Shown here: in pieces, positions 35,542-46,579 of the stretch
How positions within the stretch are numbered: the first letter of the stretch is position 1
Layout of the letters: each line of letters begins with the position of its first letter
Assembly (NCBI RefSeq): GCF_963678635.1
Contig: NC_087064.1
Location: forward strand, 63,419,548 to 63,483,547
DNA: 64,000 bases
From: Symsagittifera roscoffensis
Lineage: Eukaryota; Xenacoelomorpha; Acoela; Convolutidae
Direction: 5' to 3'
Notes under the pieces: model-generated
The model's input: the letters and a program-made list of their open reading frames with translations, nothing else
What the model was told of the DNA's origin: nothing
The model's database searches: none
Translations under genes and position numbers: made by a program

Positions 35542-36184
35542 TCAGGCGATACTCAAGTAGTACTTCTTGTGTAGGTGTACCGTTATCTCTTTTTCTGCAA
35601 AGACCACATGTAGGATGGCGCACAATTCGCTAGGGTTCAACTTGCCCCTGTTTGGGTCATAGACCGGCATCGAGACCATCATTATCCCTCTTTCGACCAT
35701 GAATTCTCTCAGCCTCGTTAGTGCCCACATCACGTGTTCGGGGTCTATCGTGTTCCTTTCATTGACCCTTGTTACCAAAAATCACAGGTATTTGCCCGGA
35801 ACTTGTGAAACTGAGGGAGGAAGCGCAGCGCCATTCCTCCCAACCCCGGTCTCTGCCTAAATAGAAACTCCAAATTCTGATATTCTCTCTTGAAGTCGGC
35901 CTCTAGTCTCGACTTGAAGCTCATGTCTGCCGTTATGCAGATAGCGCTTTGCCTGTCTGACAAGATGAAGTCGCTTCCGTTAACAGGATGCTCTCTGAAA
36001 ATTCATTGGGTATTTCAAATTTTGTCTTGAAGTTTCGCCCTATGGTAGGCTCAGCCTCCACCTGATTCAATTCCAACCCGCTGGTCTCTCTCACTTCCCT
36101 GAGCTTCTTTATCATCAATTTTTTGGTGTGGGTAAGTCCTACCCCCACTCCCCGGACAAAAATTTTTATCGACGTCCCCGTCAA
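35542..36184 (-). pseudogene. post-integrase extension of pol in copy B
   Basis: Immediately after the TAA that ends the integrase ORF (36,185-36,187), the same frame stays open to 35,933. Two more overlapping stretches in other frames carry it to 35,542, ending KEITVHLHKKYYLSIA. The frame changes lie near 35,940 and 35,775. I do not recognise the product. It sits where gypsy-type elements normally end pol. Confidence 0.5.
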
Positions 36185-38087
36185 TTATGCTGAGTCTAAA
36201 TTATCTGGTGGTATCTCAAGTGGAAGGTCGGTTGCTGTCCAACCGAAGAGCGGATCTTTCGTTTTCGCATGTTTTTCCGCTGACACGTGGACCTGCTGGA
36301 TACTTTGCGCTTCTTCTCTTTTGTTCTTGAGGTCACGCATCCATTCCAGTATCCTGAAGTTTGTGTTTTCCCTCCTTTCTATCTCGCTCTGCTCCAGATC
36401 TGTTTCTCGTTCTAGTATCGGGTAATCCTCCTGCAAGTTGGGTTCGCTGTCGTTGATGATTTGCCATTCTTTATCGGCTACCAGCTCGCCCACACTCACT
36501 AAATCTTCGCCTATCTCACCAGGTTGTATCTTGTCAATCAAGAAGTCATCCCCATACCTGTTGTATCTCATGCATGTCCGCTTGCGATTGCCATTCCTTG
36601 TTCCTGCTGTCTTCGGCAAGTCTGGTTCTATCCATTTTGGCATCTCGTTCTGCTCTGGATCATTCCAATCTTCCTCCGCAAAGGATCCCGCATCTGAGTC
36701 TGTATCTATCTTATCATTATCATCCATGCTCACATCCTCGTTGCCATCATTTTTCTCTCTAGTGCCTTTTTCTTTCGTTTCGCATGCTGGCTCTACCAAT
36801 AGGTACTCGAGTCCTTCCATATTCTGCGGTACGCACCAGTCTTCCGGAGATGGGACATGAGGCTTCAAATTTTCACAGTGCGCTGCACACCCTGTACTCA
36901 AGCGGTAGAGCCGTCCCTGTTGATGTACCTCCGTTATCATGAACGGTCCTCGCCATTTCTTTAGTAGTTTTTTTGTTCCCTTCGGAGGTATGATTTTCTG
37001 GAACACCCAGACATATTGTCCCACTGCATACGGTTTCGCCTGAAGTATTTTCTCATCATACTTCTTCCGCTGCCTCATTTGTGCTTGCGCCGTGTTCCTC
37101 CTGAAGAGCTCGTTTAGCTCCTGTTGTCTCTTGACCGCTTCTTTCACATAAGCCTCAGGCGACGTCTTTTTCCCTTTGTATTCTGGGTAAAAGAATGCTA
37201 GGGGCATTGCTCTCTCCCTGCCCGTTAACATCAAGAAGGGGCTGATTCCTGTTGTTGAGTGTTGCGTGCTGTTGTATGCCCCTATCACTTGCAGCAGATA
37301 CTCATCCCAGTCTGTCATGTATCTCGAGCAATACACCCTGAGCATGTTCACCAGCGTTCTGTGTTGTCTCTCCACCAGTCCGTTAGTCTGAGGATGGTAA
37401 GTTGTTGAGTGAGCCTGAGCAATGTGCGATCTCTTCATCAACTCTTTTGTTAGGTCCCCCACGAAGGCTTTCCCGTTGACCGACTGGAATGTCATCGGAC
37501 AACCATATCGCGATATCCAATGTGTTATCAAATGGTCACAAGTCTCCTCCGCTGAGGCTGTTTGACATGGCACTGCTTCTGCCAACTTATAAAAGTGGTC
37601 TATTACGACCAGTATTTGATTATCTCCCGAGTCGGTCATGCAGATCTTCTGATGGTCTATCTGCACGACTTCGTTAAATTCCGAGCTCTCTACGGACTTG
37701 AGTGGGAACTTCATTTTTTTTTGGATCTTTCACTTGTTAACACGCCAGGCATGCGTTCACCCATCTCTCGCAAGCCTTTCTTAACCCCCGCCAATCAAAC
37801 CTGCGTAGTATTTTTTTGTTGTACTTGTCTATCCCCTGATGTCCCATTTGGTCGTGCGATCTGAGTAACACTTGCATCTGGTATAACTGTGGTAGTATGA
37901 TGAGGTTATGCTTGTTTAATATCTTCTCATCATCTTTTCTTCTACAGGCTACCACACCATCAGCTGTGTGATAGAGTAATTCTTTTCTCTCCTTGTAGAA
38001 CTGGCTGAAGATCTCGTAACTGTCTTCCTCCAGATCCCCTTTCTCTTTGACTCCTGTCCGGATCCATTTGGAGAGATTGCTCGTCAT
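36185..38087 (-). pseudogene. Ty3/gypsy-type integrase of LTR element copy B, inactivated
   Basis: The zinc-binding domain (38,087-37,737) has HDQMGH...CLAC, the HHCC pattern. A frameshift in a run of nine A (+ strand T at about 37,713-37,721) leads into the catalytic core from 37,714. The first Asp is in VVQIDHQK, the Glu is in NGLVERQHRTL, but the second Asp is Val (TFQSVNGKAF). A GPY/F-type module, KKWRGPFMITEV, follows, then a long acidic tail of about 200 residues (EDVSMDDNDKIDTDSD). The HHCC-DDE-GPF order assigns the element to Ty3/gypsy (Metaviridae). An in-frame TAG separates it from the linker upstream. Confidence 0.87.
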
Positions 38088-38099
38088 CTTGTCATTCTT

Positions 38100-39112
38100 C
38101 TAGGCTCGTATCAGATCTGACAGTCTATATCTTGCCTTGACGTGTTCCTTCAATGCCATCATCTGGCCATTCATTTCTCCAGGACTGTGGATGTCGTCTC
38201 TTAGCTTGACGCAAATTATCCTTCTCAAGACCTTCCCGTCATCATCTGGCACCAGGTTTGTTCTGACATTTGAATTGCACGATAGCTCCCTGAACGGTTT
38301 CCTTGATACTGCAATTCTCTCAAGTTCTTCACCTCCGTACACCTCCTGCTGATCCAGATTGTTCGTTCCTGAGGAAGGGTCAGTCTGTAGTTCCCTGTCA
38401 CGGTGCCTCATTTTCTCTTCTGCCAATATCATGCAAAAACTATCTTTGTCATTGCTACTATTCTCTGAGTCTTCATCCCACTCATCGGACTCCCAGGACA
38501 ATTTCTCTTCTGATGTGGGCCACTCCCCGGACTCTTGACCTAATCCAAGGTGTTCGTCCTCCTCCCTAAATGACACTTTCTTCTTTCGAACCATAGTCTG
38601 CCTTAGTATCTCTTCGGGATTTTATCAACTAGTGACTGCACGACATCTTTGTCATCAAGTTGCTTTTCTTTCTACGAGTCGTCGCCATACGCTGCCTCAT
38701 TTCTTCTCAGTATTGAGACTTCTGGTCCGTCCATATCATTGTTCCGGAGTACAGGTTTATCGTCTGTTAGATTCTCAAGTAATCCCCTCAAGTCCTCACC
38801 TATCTTCGCACTTCTCGTCTCTACTTGATTGAGATCGTAGCTTTTTGCCTTTTGTGTTTCCCTCACTATTTTTGACTTGAGCATTACTTCCATTGGCATC
38901 CCTCGGTTTCTCTTCAAGATTGTTCTCTCTGGACGCTCCTCTGGTAATTCGGGATGATCCTCTATTGGTTTACCTGACTTGTCGAGCCACCTCGTGAGTG
39001 GAAGGCTGTCGTACGTTTCTTTGTCTATAAAAGAGAAGCCATCTTTTTGTCCGCCTCCTTTTATTCCTGTCTCTCGTAGAATTCTGTCTTCTTACTCAAG
39101 CTATCGGCTTTT
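38100..39112 (-). pseudogene. pol linker upstream of integrase (copy B)
   Basis: Open stretches at 38,594-38,100 and 38,917-38,672, plus weaker coding to about 39,100. They are joined by a TAG near 38,670 and a one-base shift near 38,620. The protein is highly charged (ESDEWDEDSENSSNDKD) and ends ARYRLSDLIRA just before the integrase zinc domain. No RNase H motif is seen, so this is the spacer after it. RT and RNase H are missing, because the element is broken near 39,113-39,137. Confidence 0.6.
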
Positions 39113-39136
39113 TGATGTTTGTCCCTTGTTCTCCAG

Positions 39137-39715
39137 AATACTGAGCAATCTAGAGGGCACAGTGTTGAAATGCGTAGTAGCAAAGAAGGAAGAGGAACGT
39201 GATACGGCAGAGAAGATCTTCGAAATACTGTTGAATCGATTCGGATCAGGAATGAAGGGCCACCAAGCTATGATGAGATTTGAAAAAAGAAGACAAAGGG
39301 ACGACGAGTCAATCGATCGGTTCCTGGTTGATCTTGAGAGCCTGAGAAGAAGAAGTGATCCGGAAGAATCAACAAACAGAAGAAATGTCAGCATCGCCTC
39401 GAAATTTATCGACGGGGTAAAAAGTGACGACTTGAGAACGATGTTGGCGACGTATTATACACTTTCAAAGGATAATGCACCAACCCCAGAAGAGATGAGT
39501 CAAAAGTCTAGGGAGTACATATTGATGAAACCAAAAAAGTATCCGTACTCAGAAGGCAGGAATATGCAAGGGGGAATATGTTGGAATATGTTGGCGACGT
39601 TTTATACACTTTCAAAGGATAATGCACCAACCCCAGAAGAGATAAAACAAAAGTCTAGATAGTTCATGTTGACGAAACGAAAAAAATATCCGTACTCAGA
39701 AGGCAGGAATATGCA
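39137..39715 (+). pseudogene. inverted gag fragment (capsid region)
   Basis: Plus-strand sequence ILSNLEGTVLKCVVAKKEEE... matches the central gag of copy A (minus strand, about 2,310-1,880) with many substitutions. The stretch 39,433-39,587 is partly repeated at 39,588-39,715 (LATYYTLSKDNAPTPEE occurs twice as close variants). Its orientation is opposite to the pol sequence on its left and the gag sequence on its right. Confidence 0.8.
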
Positions 39716-40240
39716 GGCCTGTCTTTCGTCGTTGTCCTGTTCCAAGTGTAGTCTCATGCCTTCTACCCATGTGTCAATGCAGCCATCCGAGTCATCTTTA
39801 AGCTCTTTGGGTTTCTTGAAGTCCTTCCTGGATTTACCACTTCCTCTTTCACTCGAGTCAGTGTTCCTTGTTGTGAACGCTTCTAGTGTCCTGTTCATCA
39901 TTTCCCAGGTGCTTGCCCATGTCATGGCGTCAGGTGCTACATTAGTGTTCGTACTGGAGTCCTCTGGTGTATTCGTAGTGTTTGAGGTTCCACCCTTCAT
40001 GATGGTCTTGGACCCCCCTGCCCCTGAGTCGTTGCAATCCGGGGTAACGCTGTAGACTCCCGTTTATTCCGTTGCGGTTCTATGAAGTCAAGTCTGGTGC
40101 CTTGCGGTCTATCTGCTACCAGTTTGTCTTGCGCTGTAGAGTTTCTCAAGAGAGCATACAGTTTGGGTTGTATGGCACAAGAATTTTCAGCTTGGTCTTT
40201 GCTGATTTATTCTATTCTCGTCTCTAGATTCCACAATTTT
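39716..40240 (-). pseudogene. gag fragment (coiled coil to pre-capsid), joined to the JmjC gene
   Basis: Minus-strand frame from about 40,240 to 39,602 matches copy A gag from NLETRI to DDSDG-IDTWVEGMRLHLEQDN. Here the two places where copy A is frameshifted read through. A stop follows NLETRIE. At its upstream end it is fused to JmjC-domain coding sequence (ADTFK then KTKKLWNLETRIE). Confidence 0.78.
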
Positions 40241-40888
40241 TTTGTCTTGAAGGTATCAGCGGCCAGACGAAGATGATTCTTGAAAATGAAGTTAACTCCA
40301 TAGGCGACAGAAACGCCTGTCGTCTCCACCATATGAATCATATTCGCTGGCATGATTAAACCTTGTCGCGCTTTCAGCGTGATAGCTTGGCACCCTCCCA
40401 TATTCAAGCCTTCATGGGAACCGAAGAAAAATTTCCTTCGGGACTGCTGCAGGAACTGGTTGAAGAGATCTTGGTTGATGCTCGTCGGGGCTATCAAGAA
40501 GAACGTCTTACATCCTTTCAGTAGAATATAGAGGACTGATGTGCTGGAAAAATCTTGGTGGAACATTGTCACAGCGCCATCTTGAGAAATGAGAAGAAAG
40601 TTGGACTCTTTATTGGGCCGACATGCTGCGGGCAAACTTTTTGAATGAATTTGTCCCAGCGAGGTACTCGATAGGAATGACGGTTGTGTAAATTTTGTGA
40701 TTTTTTGATGTGCGGCATCAGCGTCAATAATGTTGTAAAACATGGGAGGTGTTTTTCTGAACAACTGATCCACCTCTTTTTCATCAATTATCCTTGTTTG
40801 TTCCTGGAATGGTTCAATACTATAACTTAGTAAGAAATTAGAAATTGAATTGAAAAAAATTCGGAAAATCATCCAGAGACATTTCAAC
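40241..40888 (-). CDS. JmjC-domain exon
   Basis: From GTTGAAATG (VEMSLDDFPNFF) through an A7 homopolymer shift, then open to the gag joint. Core features: FHQDF (Fe ligands H and D), TSVLYILLKGCKTFFLIAPT, and MIHMVETT (third ligand H), followed by AYGVNFIFKNHLRLAADTF. Order and spacing resemble the JmjC of the KDM2/KDM7 (PHF8) group. Whether it is a demethylase cannot be told. Residues after about 40,245 belong to gag. Confidence 0.75.
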
Positions 40889-43793
40889 CTCAACTTTCAG
40901 TGAATGAATGAATGACGGTCATGATAAAAAATTTATACTGGCAACCTTTGTTGGCAAATCTTTTGAAAAGAAAGCGTACTAAAGCGTTAGTAGTACTAAC
41001 CCTGAAATTCGAGTCGTACGAGCGGAGGGTTAATGGTTTTTTGTAACCTTCCAATAGAAGCTTCACGACGTTTGGGTTGTCGAGGACTGATTGTGACACT
41101 TTTGACGTAAAGCCGTTGAATCGAAAGGCGTCAGGAACAAAAACAGCATATTCTGAGTTCAAAAACTCTGCTTCCTGAAGGGCACTTTCGATATGTTGCG
41201 CTTCAACTGTCCTTACCAACGATTTCGCGATTTTTACTTGTGAACATAATTTTTTTCTCTGTGAACGAAAAAACTCACGCAGGATAACACTCTTCGTAAA
41301 TCTTGGATAGTCGTGAAGCTCTCCAGTTGCCTCAAATGCAATATGCGTGAGTCTCTCGGCAAGACTATCTTTACAGAAGGCCAGATGGAAGCGGCCTTAG
41401 AATCCACTCTAGTCTGTTTTGCTTGCTGAAAAAAAGAAGTAAGTGGGTAGTTTGTCCGGGTGAGTTAAACCCATTTGAAAAAACCCAAAGAACCAGCGTT
41501 GTGACTTCATTTAAAAAAATTAACTCCATTCTTCATTCAAGAAATATCATATTTCTATTTCTATCATAAATAATGATTATTTTCACTAAACGTGCCAAAA
41601 TCCTGTACTACAGGATGTACTACAACAAAAGTAGTACTTTTGAACAAATTTTTTCGAGCTTTTGAGAACGATAAAAAAGTTGTAGGCATTGGCCTGTGAT
41701 AAAAATTGGCAATGTTTTGTCATTTGACACTGAATTCCGGGCCTTATGGCTAAAGGTTTGAACATGAATTCCGAGATCAATTTTTTGCATAGTTGACAGC
41801 ATTCGAAAGTGCCATGGATTCCGGGCCTAATGAATATCTCTCCGGAATCCATGGCACTTTCGAATGCTGTCAACTAGGCAAGGAATTGATCTCGGAATTC
41901 ATGTTCAAACCTTTAGCCATAAGGCCCGGAATTCAGTGTCAAATGACAAAACATTGCCAATTTTTATCACAGGCCAATGCCTACAACTTTTTTATCGTTC
42001 TCAAAAGCTCGAAAAAATTTGTTCAAAAGTACTGGACTTTGGCACGTTTAGTGAGAATAATTTTTCTTGAATGAAGAATGGAGTTCATTTTTTCACAATT
42101 CACAGGCCTACAATTTTTTTATCGTTCTCAAAAGCTCGAAAAAATTTGTGAAGTTTTCGAGATTAATGATTAACAATGTTACCTTGTTTGCAGTTGAACT
42201 TTGCTGTTCTTCTGTATCAAGAAGATTCAAGTTGAACTTAGAGACATCCCCAACTTCAGAGTCAACTTCAGCTGTTTCAAACAGTTCTTCCTCTTCGAGA
42301 GGAAGCTTTTCCTGTGCAGTTCCGGACTTTTCGTAGAACTCGTTGAAGGTTCTTCTTCCTCTTCCAGTGGAAGTTCAGCATTTTCTTGGTTCACTGAACA
42401 GGATGTTGTTGGCAACATTTGTGCTGTTCCTGCCTGTGGAGAACTCTCGTTGAAGGTTCTTCTTCCTCTTCCAGTGGAAGTTCAGCATTTTCTTGGTTCA
42501 CTGAACAGGATGTTGTTGGCAACATTTGTGCTGTTCCTGCCAGTGGAGAACTCGTTGATTTTTTTTTGACTTGTTGAAGTTGACTGCGCAAATAAAACAC
42601 CTGGGAGTCAACTGCGTCCATGTCTAAACACAACTTGTCTATATTGACTATGACTTCCGAAGTTTGGAGTCCAAAATCTTACATAACAAAAAAAATTGGT
42701 TGAAAATCATGTTCAACATTCAAGTTGCAATTGATTATTTTATTATTTTATTTTATTTCAGTCACTAAAATAACGGTTATTTTTTATTGCAAAATTATTT
42801 TTTTCAGTTGGCCAAAAGCAACCCAGGGCCTGAGGGCTAACAAAACCTTACCAAACCGAAACTCTTCGTCTTCAAACTGCTTGCGTCGACGTCTATCAGC
42901 CAGGGAAAACGCTTTTTTGCAGCCTTTCCATGTTCTCACGACTGCATCAAAGTTTGTTCGTGTTGGCGCCAGAAAATTTGCTTCGACTCCTCGTACACGA
43001 TTGCTCCTGATTTTGTTCCAGCAGTAGGGACTCAATGCATGTTCAGCAACTGCATAGATGTCCGCGAACCAAGAAGATTCGGGCACACCGCAAAACATGC
43101 ATCGGAGCGTGCTCTCCCGTTTGACCTGCTTAGCTCGGCAAACGTTTAGTCTTCTGTGGCGGTTGAGCGTGCCGGTAGAGTGAAAGACTTTACGACATTC
43201 TAAAAAAGTTATAGTTTATCACTGATATATCATGGGATGATGCAAACAAAATTCTAATATGTGAATGATTATTGATTAATAACATGATGTAATTTAATTA
43301 CAGTACTGGCTTCTGGAAAAACCAATAAAAGTTTTGTTGATTACCAGGTTACATGCATGCCATTTTCCTGTAAATATCGGTTGTTCTAATATGGTTGATT
43401 TCAGTGATTCGTCACGAATTCGTGAATTACGAATTCATTCACGAATGATTCGTGACGGTCACGAAACGGTTTCAGTAATTTAGTATAACCCGGTTATACG
43501 GGCCGTATCATGACAATGATTGTCACACTTGACGGTCAATATTTCAGTATTTAAATAATTTATTTTTCTTTATAATGCAATCTAGAGGTTTTTGTCAATC
43601 AAAAAATCAATCAAATGAACTTTAAATTTACTCGAAAACACAAAGTGTATTTTGTTTAAGACCAATCATAACTGTAGTTCAACTGAAGTTCATGTATCAT
43701 CATGATGGTTTAACCATTCTAATCTACACTTAATTATTATAATTACTTACCATTGCAGGTTTTGTCAGTTTCTCTTCTCTGACGATTTGGCAT
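40241..43793 (-). CDS. zinc-finger and JmjC-domain protein gene (multi-exon, 3' end lost)
   Basis: Exons that join in phase: 43,793-43,751 (ATG), 43,199-42,852, 42,677-42,183, then 41,425-41,001 and 40,888-40,241. Donors GTAAGT, GTAAGG, GTAACA and GTTAGT, with acceptors ending AG, support the model. The N terminus forms a C2HC zinc finger across the first junction (TCNECRKVFHSTGTLNRH...C). The C-terminal exons encode a JmjC domain with HQD...H. Combined, this suggests a nuclear 2-oxoglutarate/Fe(II) oxygenase, possibly a histone demethylase. Frames break at a 107-bp duplication, near 42,300, at T7 41,250-41,256 and at A7 40,853-40,859. The 3' end runs into gag, so it is a broken gene, a pseudogene or an erroneous assembly. 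Confidence 0.65.
41522..42085. repeat. large inverted repeat (foldback) in an intron of the JmjC gene
   Basis: Arms 41,522-41,824 and 41,842-42,085 are reverse complements with only a 17-base spacer. The left arm has two extra blocks (around 41,545-41,575 and 41,610-41,635). Inside the arms the match is nearly exact. A third fragment of the arm lies at 42,099-42,150. Confidence 0.88.
42183..42677 (-). CDS. third coding exon: acidic region with a 107-bp duplication
   Basis: Starts AT TTT GGA (DFGLQTSEVIVNIDKLCLD) after TATGTAAG and ends QSSTANK before GTAACA. The middle is Glu-rich (ELPLEEEEEP). The duplication at 42,341-42,554 shifts the frame, and one more shift is needed near 42,300 to reach the end frame. 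Confidence 0.55.
42341..42554. repeat. 107-bp tandem duplication inside an exon
   Basis: Units 42,341-42,447 and 42,448-42,554 differ at only a few bases. The period is not a multiple of three. Confidence 0.85.
42852..43199 (-). CDS. second coding exon: zinc finger end and basic domain
   Basis: Acceptor TTTTTTAG at 43,200. The exon completes the finger ECRKVFHSTGTLNRHRRLNVC, then has two further Cys pairs (LRCMFCG) and a Trp/Arg-rich stretch, ending in EEFRF before GTAAGG. The 391 coding bases with exon 1 leave phase 1, which the next exon matches. Confidence 0.65.
43386..43500. repeat. short inverted and direct repeats of CGAATT/CACGAA motifs
   Basis: In the first intron, tcgtcacgaattcgtgaa is followed by ttcattcacgaatgattcgtgac, forming an imperfect hairpin. 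Function unknown. Confidence 0.5.
43751..43793 (-). CDS. first coding exon of the zinc-finger/JmjC gene
   Basis: ATG at 43,793, MPNRQRRETDKTCN, ending in phase 1 before GTAAGT. A strong acceptor (TTTCTTATTTTCAG) lies only six bases before the ATG, so the 5' UTR is spliced, either in cis or by a trans-spliced leader. Confidence 0.6.
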
Positions 43794-44112
43794 TTCTTAC
43801 TGAAAATAAGAAATTTAACTTGTAACAATTGTTGAATTTAAATTCAACTTGGAAAGTTTGAAGGTGGATTATAATCTTCGCTGCGATAAACGAATAAATG
43901 AAAAATAATTGAAACAATGTTATCAATAACTTTTTGCCGACGAGAAAGTTACGAGAAAAGACACGAGAAAGTTATATACTATGCCTGCCGTTTCAAAGCT
44001 CATATGACTAATTAAACGACTGCGCTGCACGGTGTGTGTGAATAACAATGCACTGCCACGTGTTTCAGAGAAACTTTCTCAGAGAAACGGATTTATTGCT
44101 ATGGTAACAGAG
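43794..44112. other. region upstream of the JmjC gene, nothing recognised
   Basis: AT-rich and ends at the assembly gap. It contains the acceptor noted just before the ATG and would hold the promoter or an upstream exon. No further motif can be supported. Confidence 0.35.
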
Positions 44113-44312
44113 NNNNNNNNNNNNNNNNNNNNNNNNNNNNNNNNNNNNNNNNNNNNNNNNNNNNNNNNNNNNNNNNNNNNNNNNNNNNNNNNNNNNNNNN
44201 NNNNNNNNNNNNNNNNNNNNNNNNNNNNNNNNNNNNNNNNNNNNNNNNNNNNNNNNNNNNNNNNNNNNNNNNNNNNNNNNNNNNNNNNNNNNNNNNNNNN
44301 NNNNNNNNNNNN
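44113..44312. other. assembly gap (200 N)
   Basis: Exactly 200 unknown bases, most likely a standard scaffold gap of unknown true size. Confidence 0.99.
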
Positions 44313-46579
44313 GCCTTTTTGCTGGAGAATAAAGGCAATAATAAGCTCATGCTTTTGATCAGAGTTCTTAAAGTTGTGTAGAAAGAAAAGTTAAAACTTT
44401 TTCAACATTTTTCACGAAACGATTTCAGTATTCCCGTCGATGAAACAGTTTCCAAGTGATTCGTGTGAGAAATTTTCATTTTTCTGCGAAATGGAAAATT
44501 ATCCATTTGACGCCATTCGAGATGTTTTCATTTTTACGCCGCATGGGAATCATGCTTTTTGAATAATAATCGTGTTTTTGATTTTGTCACAATTACTGAT
44601 GCTGCTTTTTTCAGCAAGCAAAAATCTAGATGTTGATAAAAAACTAACATCACCAATAATGAAATTTTTTGATTTTTTTTTCGTAACAATCATTATGAAT
44701 GATTTTACAAGGACTGTTTTGTCTGCAACTAGAAACCTCAAATTATCAAGTATGAATTATACGAAGATCTATAACTATCGTTTTCACCTTGTTTCAAAAG
44801 ATAGTAATCAATTTTAAAAAGTTTTTTGTTATAAACATCAATTCTTTATTAACTTTGGTGATGACTCACTTCATTCAAACTAATGGTTCCATTTTATATA
44901 TTATTTGATCTTAATGTTTGTAACAACCTAACATAGTTCTTTATTGACGGTTAATTATCACTTTTTAAATGATCTTTTTCGAATAAAATTTCTTGATCAA
45001 GTTTTGCTTGGTAGCTAAAATCCCGAAAAAGTTCTTTTTCCCATTAATTTTCTATGTGAAAGGTACCAAATCTCGTTGAGTCGTACCACTATTTTTAAAT
45101 CGCACAAGCAATGCTTCGATGATTATGAATTTATATCTGTTTTTTTTCACAAACAAGGAATTGATGATTATAAAAAATGCTTTTCATATTTTTTCTTCAA
45201 AAGTCACTGACACCATTCCTTAAAGTGCAATTATCAATTAACAATTTATGGCTCACCGCGTTCGCAGTACAAAAAAATCACATATATTTTATGTAAAAAA
45301 TCATGATATATTTTTTGTCATTCAAATTTATCCCATTTGAAACACAATATGTCATAGCAGAGGAGTTTTTGCAGTAAAAAATAATCTGACCATGTTATTT
45401 ATAATGAAAGAACGCCATGCACAAAATTCTTCTATCGCATTTCCACAATTCATTTTTTAAAAAATTTGATAACAATTTTTTGACAGTTTTTTTTAGATTT
45501 TTGAAAAAATCTCTTTGAAAGTCCAAATTTTAGTTAAAATTGTTATTGATAGGCTGTTTATTTTGATCGCTGTCTTTTAGTACAAAAGTCAAAATATACT
45601 TTGGCTCAACTTAAAATACCACGTCAAATATTTTTTGATTTACAGCTTTTTCTAAAACTTTTAATTTAGTTATGTTTTGAAGGATAATTATCAGTTCTTA
45701 AAAAACTATTTTGCAGAGAAAAAAGTTAGTGATAAAAAATATTTGATTACAAAACGCGAACCACTCATTTTTGTAATTTTTGATGCAGTGGCTGCCGTGT
45801 ATTGTTTTTAATCGACCATACTCTATTTTTTCACTACCAAAGATTCAATGCAATTGTAAAATCTTCTTCCTTTTTAAACGAAAGTGTACTAGTGAAGTTA
45901 AACGATTTTTTTTCGCAAAAATCAGCTTAACTTTATTGCAATAATCAGAACTTATTTGATAATATTGCAGATGGCAGAAACTCAAATGGCTAAAATTGCA
46001 TATATTTCAAGATAACTCAACCGCTTTTTGTCAAAAACTTCCCATTTTTACGCCATTAGAGACTTTTTTCAATTTATCACCATTCAAAAGTTTCAGGCTC
46101 AATTATGTAGATGTCATGAGTATCAACCCGTTTTTTAATCTCGAGTGATCCAAGCATGTTTTTAACCCAACTATTGTCACCAGTTTCCATTTTATTAATT
46201 TCAGTAATCAAATTTTTTTTTTTTAAAAACCCAGATTTTTAATATAATTTCTGATAGTTCTTTAATGAAAAAAACTTCTGTTGTGTTTTTCTGCATGATC
46301 AGCGGTTTTTATTTTACAAGAGACATTTTGCTTTTGATTTAATTGTTTTCAATATAACAAATGATGAAGAAACAACTTCTTTTACACCTCTTTTGCAAAA
46401 ACTTTCCTAAATTGCAAAACGCTTCAGTGAACCTCTCCCTTCCCCTCTAGTGTTTGCAACTTTGCCCCGGTACAACCCGCACCCCAATTATTGATTTCAG
46501 AAACGCTATTTTCAAACAAAATGGATTGTATCTTTTGAAATCGTATTTAAAAGCCCACTGTCACCATATATTGAACTAT
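44313..46579. other. AT-rich intergenic DNA, no gene seen
   Basis: Long poly-A and poly-T tracts; only short chance ORFs. I see no repeat family shared with the rest of the window. Confidence 0.5.

Noticed and set aside
40207-41425. JmjC domain captured by the retroelement as part of its coding sequence
   Set aside because: The domain is split by introns with proper splice sites and continues upstream into a zinc-finger gene, so it is a host gene interrupted by gag, not a captured retroelement domain.
41793-42070. ORFs on both strands in the foldback arms
   Set aside because: The same peptide appears on both strands because the arms are inverted copies; it lies in an intron.
44032-44358. 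ORFs that run through the N tract
   Set aside because: Unknown bases do not give a reading frame.
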